DNA from: Sphingomonas sediminicola
Lineage (GTDB): Bacteria; Pseudomonadota; Alphaproteobacteria; Sphingomonadales; Sphingomonadaceae
Assembly (NCBI RefSeq): GCF_014489515.1
Contig: NZ_CP060782.1
Span: forward strand, 1,240,001 to 1,304,000
DNA: 64,000 nt
Reading direction: 5' to 3'
Numbering within the stretch: position 1 is the first letter of the stretch; the number at the start of each line of letters is the position of its first letter. Both the position numbers and the translations under genes were made by a program. Of the stretch, positions 57,417-64,000 are shown one piece after another. Below the pieces are notes generated by a model. It did no database searches and had not been told where the DNA came from. It saw only the letters and a list, made by a program, of their open reading frames with translations.

Positions 57417-58331
57417 ATGGCCGAACAACTCGACTGCCTGATCATCGGCGGAGGACCCGCCGGGCTGACCGCCGCGATCTATCTCGCGCGCTTCCATCTC
57501 GACATCCTCGTGGTGGACGATGGCAAGGGCCGCGCGGAGAGCATTCCCTGCACGCACAATCATGCCGGCTATCCGGACGGGATCAGCGGCAAGGAGCTCG
57601 TGCGGCTGATGCGAGAGCAAGCGCATCGCTACGGCGCCCGGATCGAACGGGACTATGTGACCCGTCTCGACAAGACCAACGAAGGCTTTTGCGCGACCTG
57701 GGGCTCAGGCTCGGTGAAAACGAAGACCGTGCTGCTGGCCACAGGGGTCAAGAACCGTCGTCCGCCAATGGACGAGGAACTGCATGATGAAGCGCTTGCC
57801 AAAGGCCTGATTCGCTATTGCCCTATCTGCGATGGCTATGAGGTAACCGATAAAAATGTCGGCGTGATTGGAAGCGATAGCCGTGGCGTCGCGGAGGCGG
57901 TCTTCCTCCGGAGCTTCACGCCGGCTGTAACCCTGATCGCTCCAGACAAGGCGCTCAGCCTGACGCCGGAAGACCAGGAGAAGTTGAAAGCGGCCGGGAT
58001 CCACTGCATCGACGGGCCCGCACAGGCCGTTGCCATTTCGGACAAGTGCATCGTCGTAGATACGGCCGAAGGGCATTTCACGTTCGACAGTGTTTATCCG
58101 GCCCTTGGGAGCGACACGCATAACCAGCTTGCCGAACAGGTCGGAGCGCGTCTCAACGAACAGGGATGCATTGGCGTCGATACCCGCCAACGAACCAGCG
58201 TTCCAGGTCTTTACGCCGCGGGAGACGTGGTAATCGGCCTGGACCAGATCAGCCATGCGATGGGTGAAGGCGGCGTCGCAGCGACAACAATCCGCAACGA
58301 CCTGGCGAAAGACCGACCAATCCTACGCTAG
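57417..58331 (+). CDS. Thioredoxin-reductase-like FAD/NAD(P) oxidoreductase
   Basis: 304 residues from ATG 57417. The FAD loop is DCLIIGGGPAGLTAAIYLAR near the N-terminus, a redox pair RYCPICDGYEV (about 135-138) fits the TrxR CxxC position, and the second FAD site is GLYAAGDVVIGLDQISHAMG. The NAD(P) region VGVIGSDSRGVAEAVFLRSF lacks a perfect GxGxxG. It may reduce a thioredoxin or ferredoxin-like partner. It sits on the opposite strand inside the rimM/trmD interval, with its stop overlapping the rimM stop by 9 bases. Confidence 0.9.
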   Translation: MAEQLDCLIIGGGPAGLTAAIYLARFHLDILVVDDGKGRAESIPCTHNHAGYPDGISGKELVRLMREQAHRYGARIERDYVTRLDKTNEGFCATWGSGSVKTKTVLLATGVKNRRPPMDEELHDEALAKGLIRYCPICDGYEVTDKNVGVIGSDSRGVAEAVFLRSFTPAVTLIAPDKALSLTPEDQEKLKAAGIHCIDGPAQAVAISDKCIVVDTAEGHFTFDSVYPALGSDTHNQLAEQVGARLNEQGCIGVDTRQRTSVPGLYAAGDVVIGLDQISHAMGEGGVAATTIRNDLAKDRPILR

Positions 58332-58808
58332 GAACTGGGGATCGAGGACGACGCGGCCTTCATCGAGATCCGCAATGCCGTCGCGGAACGGGATCAATGA
58401 GCGCTTTCCATCGGGCAGCTCGACTTCGAGCAGGTCACCCGCGCCGAAGTTCTCAACCGCAACGACGGTGCCAACTGATTGACCCTCGCGGTCGACGCAA
58501 GCGAGCCCGACCAGGTCCGAATGGTAGTACTCGCCCTCTTCGAGCGGTGGGAGTGCCGAGCGATCGACCTCGACGAGAGACCCGCGAAGGGCTTCGGCTG
58601 ACGACCGATCGCCAATGCCCTCAAAGCGCGCGATCGCGGTCTTGCCACCATCGCGGGCAAAAAGAAGGCGGCGCATGGCACCGCCCACGTAGACCTCTTC
58701 ATGCCGGGCGAGGCTGGCTGCGCTATCCGAAAACAGCTTCAGCCGAACCTCGCCCTTCACGCCATGCGCGCCGGCCACAGCGGCGAGTGCGACGCGCTTG
58801 TCGGTCAT
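58323..58808 (-). CDS. rimM: Ribosome maturation factor RimM
   Basis: 161 residues. N-terminal barrel: ALAAVAGAHGVKGEVRLKLF and GSLVEVDRSALPPLEEGEYY, then HSDLVGLACVDREGQSVGTV, the junction conserved in RimM. The C-terminal PRC-barrel-like part has NFGAGDLLEVELPDGKRSLI. RimM binds S19 and aids 30S head assembly. It lies 9 bases after rpsP, normal for this operon. Confidence 0.95.
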   Translation of the reverse strand: MTDKRVALAAVAGAHGVKGEVRLKLFSDSAASLARHEEVYVGGAMRRLLFARDGGKTAIARFEGIGDRSSAEALRGSLVEVDRSALPPLEEGEYYHSDLVGLACVDREGQSVGTVVAVENFGAGDLLEVELPDGKRSLIPFRDGIADLDEGRVVLDPQFLA

Positions 58809-58817
58809 TGGATCGGG

Positions 58818-59528
58818 CTAGGCCTGCTCGGCCTTCTCGGCGCCCTCGGCAGGAGCATCCTCGGTCGAACCCTCGGCCGGCTCCTCAGCCGAAACGCCTT
58901 CTGCCTCGGCAGTCGGCTGTTCCGAAGTCTCGGCGCCCTCAGCTGGAGCGTCTTCGGCAGCGCCTTCGGCCGGCTCAGCAGCAGCTTCTTCAGCAACCGG
59001 AGCTTCTTCAGCGGCGGCTTCGGCTTCCGCCGGAACTTCCTCCGCCGGTGCTTCGGCTTCTTCAGCGACCGGAGCTTCGGCGGCTGCCTCTTCAGCCACA
59101 ACTTCCTCAGCAGGCGCTTCAACCGGAGTTTCCTCGGTCACAGCCTCTTCCGCCGGAGCAGCAGCGGCCTCGGCAGCAGCGGCTTCAGCGTCCGCAGCGC
59201 GCTTCGCACGCTCTTCGACGCGCTCCTTGGCCTTCTCGCCCGGCTCGGCCTTCTTCGGGTTGTTGCGGGCAGGACGCTCCTTGATGCCGGCGGCATCGAG
59301 GAAACGCAGGACGCGGTCCGACGGCTTGGCGCCAACCGACAGCCAGTGCGTGATACGCTCGCCGTCGAGCTTCACGCGCTCCGGCGAATCCTTCGCCAGC
59401 AGCGGGTTGTAGGTGCCGACCTTCTCGATGAAGCGGCCATCGCGGGCATTGCGACTGTCGGCAACGACGATCCGATAATAGGGGCGCTTCTTGGACCCAC
59501 CGCGGGCTAGACGAATTGCTACTGCCAT
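58818..59528 (-). CDS. rpsP: Ribosomal protein S16 with a long acidic Ala/Glu-rich tail
   Basis: 236 residues. The first ~80 are a standard S16: [40 protein letters not shown] and [21 protein letters not shown] basic linker ([19 protein letters not shown]) then gives way to about 130 residues of repeated Ala/Glu/Pro ([20 protein letters not shown] type). The tail is low-complexity and strongly acidic, longer than the ribosomal domain itself. Shorter extensions are known in related bacteria. The gene follows ffh by about 27 bases. Confidence 0.95.
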   Translation of the reverse strand: MAVAIRLARGGSKKRPYYRIVVADSRNARDGRFIEKVGTYNPLLAKDSPERVKLDGERITHWLSVGAKPSDRVLRFLDAAGIKERPARNNPKKAEPGEKAKERVEERAKRAADAEAAAAEAAAAPAEEAVTEETPVEAPAEEVVAEEAAAEAPVAEEAEAPAEEVPAEAEAAAEEAPVAEEAAAEPAEGAAEDAPAEGAETSEQPTAEAEGVSAEEPAEGSTEDAPAEGAEKAEQA

Positions 59529-59555
59529 TTCTTCGATCCTTCTTCTAAGTCTCTA

Positions 59556-61032
59556 TTATTTCTTGCTAAACTTGTCGAAACCTGGGGCAGGTTGAACGGC
59601 TGACCGCCGCCGAGACCTGGCAAAGCCGGGCTTCCGCCTCCGCCTAATCCGGGCAATCCACCGGCACCGCCCGCGCCGCCGAGACCACCAAGGCCCCGCC
59701 GCCGCCGAACATCGCCGCAAGCTTGCCCAGCCCGCCCATCTTCTTCAGCCGCTTCATCACCGTGGACATTTCCTGGTGCATTTTCAGCAGCTTGTTCACA
59801 TCCTGAACGGTCGTTCCGCTGCCCTTGGCGATGCGGATCTTGCGCTTGGCGTTCACGACTTCCGGCTTCGCCCGCTCCTTTGCGGTCATCGAGGACAGCA
59901 TCGCCTCCATGTGGACCAGCGCCTTCGAATCCTGCGCCTTGTCCATCGCGCCCTTCATGCCCTTGAGGCCGGGCATCATGCCCGCGAGCGCGCCTAGGCC
60001 GCCCATGCGCTGCATCTGCTTGAGCTGGGACCAGAGATCGTCGAGATCGAACTTGCCCTTCGCCATCTTGGCCGCGAGCTTTTCCGCATCCTCCATCTCG
60101 ATGGTTTCAGCTGCTCGCTCAACCAGGCTGACAACGTCGCCCATACCGAGGATCCGGCCGGCAACGCGGTCCGGGTGAAAGGCCTCGAGCTTATCAAGCG
60201 CTTCGCCGACACCGGCGAACTTGATCGGCTTGCCCGTGACTGCACGCATCGACAGCGCGGCGCCGCCACGTGCATCGCCGTCCAATCGGGTCAGGATCAC
60301 GCCGGTGAGGTCGACTTCGCCTGCGAAGCCCTTGGCAACGTTGACGGCGTCCTGGCCGGTCAGGCTGTCGACGACGAGAAGTGTCTCGGTCGGACTCGAT
60401 GCCTGCGCGACGGCTTTCATCTCGCCCATCAGCGCGTCATCGACGTGGAGACGGCCCGCAGTGTCGAGCAGGACCACGTCATAGGCCTGCAGCTTGGCGG
60501 CCTGGATCGCGCGCTTGGCAATATCGACCGGCTGCTGGCCGACGACGATCGGAAGCGTGTCGACGTTGGTCTGGCGTCCCAGCACCGCAAGCTGCTCCTG
60601 CGCGGCCGGGCGGGCGACGTCGAGCGACGCCATCAGAACGCGCTTGCGATCACGCTCCGACAGGCGCTTGGCGAGCTTGGCGGTCGTGGTTGTCTTACCG
60701 GAGCCCTGGAGGCCGACCATCATGATGATCGCCGGCGGGTTCACGTCGAGGTTCAGTTCGGCAGTCTCGGAACCAAGCGTTTCGATCAGCGCATCGTTCA
60801 CGATCTTGACGACCATCTGGCCCGGCGTGACCGAGCGGATGACTTCCTGTCCGACCGCGCGCTCGGTGACCTTGTCTACAAAGTCGCGGGCTACCGGCAG
60901 CGCGACGTCCGCCTCAAGCAGCGCAACGCGAACCTCGCGCATTGCTGCGCGCACGTCGGCCTCCGTGAGCGCACCGCGTCCACGAAGCCTGTCAAAAACG
61001 CTGCCGAGCCGATCGCTCAGACTATCGAACAT
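59556..61032 (-). CDS. ffh: Signal recognition particle protein Ffh (two frame breaks near 3' end)
   Basis: About 492 residues after correction. The N domain begins MFDSLSDRLGSVFDRLRGRG. G-domain motifs: MMVGLQGSGKTTTTAKLAKR (about 101-120), VVLLDTAGRLHVDDALMGE and VILTRLDGDARGGAALSMRA. The Met-rich M domain contains LKQMQRMGGLGALAGMMPGL. As read, the chain ends at 59644 after a shifted tail. Adding one coding-strand G at CCCC 59694-59697 and one C at GGGG 59584-59587 restores a Gly-rich tail ending NLPPGFDKFSKK at 59556. Ffh directs co-translational membrane insertion. Confidence 0.95.
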
Positions 61033-61070
61033 TCACGTCTCCCAATCGATGTCTGCCCCAGTAGGGACGC

Positions 61071-61116
61071 AAAACGAAAATGCGCCGGCGAACGAAACCT
61101 CGTTGGCCGGCGTGCA
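61071..61116 (-). promoter_or_regulatory. Hairpin with T-rich tail upstream of ffh
   Basis: On the minus strand CGCCGGC ... GCCGGCG pair over 7 bp, extended by 4 inner pairs (CGAG-side CGTT/AACG) around a short loop. TTTTCGTTTTG follows, about 40 bases before the ffh start. It looks like an intrinsic terminator for the upstream cupin gene or an attenuator in the ffh leader. Confidence 0.6.
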
Positions 61117-61249
61117 CCCTCGGGCGCGATCATCGATGTTGTGTCTAAAAGACCGGGGGCAGTTAGTCGAAAGCGCTCACCCGGTCAAGAAATCGCCAGC
61201 GGCAGAAGCCCCCAAGGCCTCCGCCGCCGGCCGCCCCTGCGGCGGGACC

Positions 61250-61750
61250 TTAAAAGTTACAGTTATTGGGCTTGTCCCGATTCAACCGGAATGCCGGGCC
61301 CGGGAATCCCGACGGCTTGATGACGACCGCTACGAACTCCGCGCCGCTTGCGCTTGTGATGTTGTGAGTGACGTAAGCGTCTTCGATGAAGGAATCACCT
61401 GCGCTGTGCGGAGTACCCGTGCAGAGCGGATCGGATCCGTTGTACCAGATGATGCTCCCCTGCGTGACGGTAACGAAGACAGGAGCCGGATGGGCATGCC
61501 AGCCGCTGTAGCCTCCGGACTGGACGGTCAAGCGATCCGCACCGATGTCGGTGCTGGATAGCGTCTTGAGGATCATCCCCCATTTGTCGGTCTTGTCATT
61601 CGAAGTGTTGACGGTGAGCGTGCCGAAAGTCCCATTGACGATGGGAGAAGGCGCGAAGCCCGATCCCGGCGTCGCCGATGCCGGTGCGGAGACGATCGAG
61701 GATGCAATCAGCATCGCGGAAACCGGTATGAAACGAAGGATGCGGTTCAT
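61250..61750 (-). CDS. Exported cupin-fold protein
   Basis: 166 residues. A signal peptide (MNRILRFIPVSAMLIASSIV, cleavage near APASA) precedes a single cupin domain: VQSGGYSGWHAHPAPVFVTV (first metal-binding His pair), GSIIWYNGSDPLCTG, then GDSFIEDAYVTHNITSASG with the later His. Two Cys residues (one in LCTG, one in the final NNCNF) could form a disulfide. The ligand is unknown. It is divergent from a CadC-like regulator and about 220 bases upstream of ffh on the same strand. Confidence 0.82.
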   Translation of the reverse strand: MNRILRFIPVSAMLIASSIVSAPASATPGSGFAPSPIVNGTFGTLTVNTSNDKTDKWGMILKTLSSTDIGADRLTVQSGGYSGWHAHPAPVFVTVTQGSIIWYNGSDPLCTGTPHSAGDSFIEDAYVTHNITSASGAEFVAVVIKPSGFPGPAFRLNRDKPNNCNF

Positions 61751-61976
61751 TTGCTTTCTCCATACTTGATGTGGCCGATTTCAATCGGATTTGGTGATCA
61801 AGGATGCTGCTGAACTCCCCAGCACCCGGCCTTCACGGGGCAAAGCGATCCCTCCGGTTTGAGGCGCCTAGACGACGCCAGACCTTGCAGTCTTGCTGCG
61901 CCGGACCGGGACAGACGATGGAGGAAAGCTGATTTATTCCTGATTTTTGCTAATCTGCGGCTAGAGGGGGCGTTTC

Positions 61977-63882
61977 ATGGATCGTCCGGCCGCCTGGCGA
62001 ACCATTGCTGTAGACCTTGAGGCCGAACGCCCTTTCCGCGTCGGCAACGCGACCGTCGACCCCCTCTCCCGCGAGGCAGAATTTCCCGGCGGGCGTGAGC
62101 GGATCCAGCCCCAACACCTGAAGGTCCTGATAGCGCTCGTCCGTCAGACCGGTGATGTCGTGACCCGCTCGACTTTGATCGATTCCTGCTGGGGAGGGCG
62201 GATCGTCGGCGAGGACGTCATCAACCGCTCGATCTCCATCTTGCGCGATTTCGCAGAACGAGTTGGCGGCTTTTCGATCGAGACGGTGCCAAAGGCCGGT
62301 TATCGCTTGCTCGAGGAAGGAGCGAAAGGCTCGTCGGCAAGGCACCCACTGCGTTGGACGCTCTTCGCCGCTTTGCTGATCGCCATCGCGGTCGGGTTCT
62401 GGCTTGCTCCTCGATTGCTGGGCGGCCCAGATTCAAGGCCGCCCCTGGTGGCTCTGAAGCCTCTGACCTCCAGCGGAGACCCCGGCACTCGCGAACTTGC
62501 AGCAGCGACCGGCGACGCCCTCTCGCACATGATGGTCGCGGCTAGCTTTCACGGCAAACTCGCATGGCCGGCTACCTCAAAGGATGAAGCAAAGGCCGAC
62601 CTCGTCCTGTCCGGAGACGTAAGACGCAACGGAAATACGTATTCTGCCCTGATGCAGCTCCGGGACCGACGAACCGGCACGTTGCTGTTTTCACAGCTTT
62701 ATGAGGCCCTGTCGCAGACGCCGGACCCCTGCCGGAACAGATCGGGGCCCAGATCACCAGCAATCTGACGGGCGTTCTCGCATTGATGGTCCTCGACAGG
62801 AGCCACTCCAGATCTCCCGAGCTCGCCGCCGAGAAGCTGAAGACCATTGCCGTGACGGTGACCGATGACGATCCCCTGATCAGCTATAAGATTTCCAACC
62901 GGATCGGCGCCAGCCATCCGGACTGGTTGCTGGCCCAGCTCGGCGTCGCATACGACACGGCCTTCGCCCTCAGTTCTCTGCCAAAGGCGGAGCGACAAGA
63001 AGCCGTCCAGAAGGCCCGAGTTGCCGCCGATAAGGCGCTTCGGATGGCGCCCGATTTCGGCGACACCTACGCACCGTGGTGCCTCCTCCACCCGTCGACC
63101 TATTCCCGCGAGTGCGAGGATCGCCTTCGCGCGGGCATGGAGGCCGATCCGGATGCGCCATTCACGCCGGTCTTCCTGAGCTCACTCTTGTACAAAGTCG
63201 GAAGGTTCGAGGAATCGTCCCAGTTCGCTCGGACCGGACTGGCCGGGATCCCTTCCATCCCCACAAGCTACGGCGGGTCATACGCACTTCGATCCTGCTC
63301 GGGGAAAAGGAAGAAGCGGAGCAACTGTTCGCGCAGGCAGTTCGGTGGTGGCCCAAGCATCCGGGTCTCCACTGGGATCGTCTCTTTGCTTACGCACTCA
63401 CCGGCGATTTCGACGGCGCGGCGAAAGCGATTGGGCAATTGCCGTCGGGCGTATTGGACCGGGCGCGATCCCAGATTGCGGCTATGTTGTCCGCGTTCAA
63501 CGCGCGTGATCTGGTCCGCCTGAGAGCAGTCTGCCTGGACCCCAAGGCCGACTTCCTCGCTAGGAACTACTGCCTGACAGCCCTGCATCGTCTCAATGAT
63601 CACGACAGCGCGCTTCAGGTGGCTGACCATCTCTTCCCGCGCGTCGTCGGAGCCACGCCAAAAGAAGACGAAGCAATTTGGCTCGACGATCCTTCGGGAG
63701 GCCTAGAGCCTATGCTTTCCGCTCCGACGGCCGCATGGCTAAGATTAGACCCCAAGTTCCTGGTTTTCGCAGAGAGGACTGGAGCAATCCGCTATTGGCG
63801 AGCCGATCGGCTTCCCGATTTCTGCAGAAAGCGCCCCGAGCCGATCTGCAGCACACTGATAAAGTTCGGTCGGCGGTCTTAA
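61977..63882 (+). CDS. CadC-like wHTH / membrane / TPR regulator (two frame breaks)
   Basis: About 635 residues after correction. The N-terminal OmpR-type winged helix (about 30-110) has RIQPQHLKVLIALVRQTGDV, LIDSCWGGRIVGEDVINRSI and VPKAGYRLLE. One membrane helix follows (WTLFAALLIAIAVGFWLAP). The periplasmic part has helical TPR-like repeats, e.g. AVQKARVAADKALRMAPDFG and EKEEAEQLFAQAVRWWPKHP. Breaks at CCCC 62726-62729 and GGG 63245-63247 are repaired by one base each (DPLPEQIGAQI; LAGDPFHPHKLRRVI). Such proteins sense envelope signals and bind DNA while membrane-anchored; the divergent cupin gene is a plausible target. Confidence 0.85.
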
Positions 63883-64000
63883 GACAGCCGCGGTTTCCCT
63901 TTCGGCGGCTTGCGTGGACGCGATGGACCGCCACCCGGCCCACCGGGACCGCGCGGGCCCTTGCTCGGCCCATCCCCCTCCGGTCGTGGCGGACCGCGCC
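63879..64000 (-). CDS. C-terminal end of a Pro/Gly/Lys-rich protein (5' part beyond window)
   Basis: The minus-strand frame ending at TAA 63879-63881 reads RPEGDGPSKGPRGPGGPGGG, then RPRKPPKGKPRLS. It has no other stop up to the window edge. Basic tails of this kind are common on pseudouridine synthases (RsuA/RluB type) and some RNA helicases of this lineage, but the catalytic part is not visible. Its stop overlaps the stop of the convergent regulator by 2-3 bases. Confidence 0.5.
   Translation of the reverse strand, partial: RGPPRPEGDGPSKGPRGPGGPGGGPSRPRKPPKGKPRLS

Noticed and set aside
58818..59300. Reading the Ala/Glu-rich stretch as a separate gene or as coding on the plus strand (Leu/Arg-rich frames)
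   Set aside because: The minus frame is continuous with S16 and has no internal stop. The plus-strand frames are low-complexity shadows.

Overview
The window is a stretch of high-GC alphaproteobacterial chromosome, most likely from a sphingomonad (order Sphingomonadales). The lineage call rests on gene content and order. There is a DivL-type kinase with tyrosine in place of the phospho-histidine, followed by tsaE, amgK, murU, addB, addA and trxA; an ffh-rpsP-rimM-trmD-rplS block; sdhE fused by overlap to mfd; a large TonB-dependent receptor; and PspC and DUF2541 small proteins. It is mostly housekeeping sequence. I see no prophage, transposase, CRISPR array or rRNA. One tRNA (Asn) is present.

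Layout. 1-4.6 kb: a hybrid histidine kinase running off the left edge and a two-domain KaiC-like ATPase (minus strand), then a TonB-like protein and a DUF2541 protein. 4.7-10.6 kb: GNAT acetyltransferase, pyridoxamine-phosphate-oxidase-like protein (both ending in the same duplicated hairpin), PspC protein, soluble chemoreceptor, NamZ-type exo-muramidase and a DOMON-like protein. 10.6-21.3 kb: tyrS, recG, a LysR regulator, an exported protein, sdhE, mfd, a stand-alone EAL phosphodiesterase, NAD kinase and tRNA-Asn. 21.4-27.8 kb: putA, secA, trxA. 27.9-39 kb: the addA / small membrane protein / addB / murU / amgK / tsaE / divL block. 39-48.8 kb: TonB receptor, TIGR03032 protein, sulfotransferase, Asp/Asn beta-hydroxylase-like protein, ahcY with an upstream palindrome, YqgE/AlgH, peroxiredoxin and a Ser-rich small protein. 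48.8-56.2 kb: M2 peptidase lipoprotein, alpha/beta hydrolase, GFA protein, a second sulfotransferase with a PKHD-type dioxygenase, NTF2-like lipoprotein, asd and a DUF2189 membrane protein. 56.2-61 kb: rplS, trmD, rimM, rpsP and ffh on the minus strand, with a thioredoxin-reductase-like gene inserted on the opposite strand. 61.2-64 kb: exported cupin, a CadC-like wHTH/TM/TPR regulator and the 3' end of a Pro/Gly/Lys-rich protein.

How the genes work together. AmgK and MurU form the anabolic MurNAc recycling route to UDP-MurNAc, and NamZ elsewhere in the window could supply MurNAc. AddA/AddB, RecG and Mfd cover break repair and replication or transcription conflicts. DivL ties the central block to cell-cycle control. 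Ffh, SecA, S16, L19, RimM and TrmD cover protein export and ribosome maturation. Two sulfotransferase plus iron/2-oxoglutarate oxygenase pairs lie within 10 kb and are the least explained metabolic content.

A feature of the data as a whole: eleven genes are interrupted by sixteen single-base deletions. Nearly all are repaired by lengthening a G or C run of three or four by one base. Essential genes (trmD, ffh) are hit twice each, so these look like homopolymer sequencing errors rather than real pseudogenes. I therefore annotate the full gene spans.
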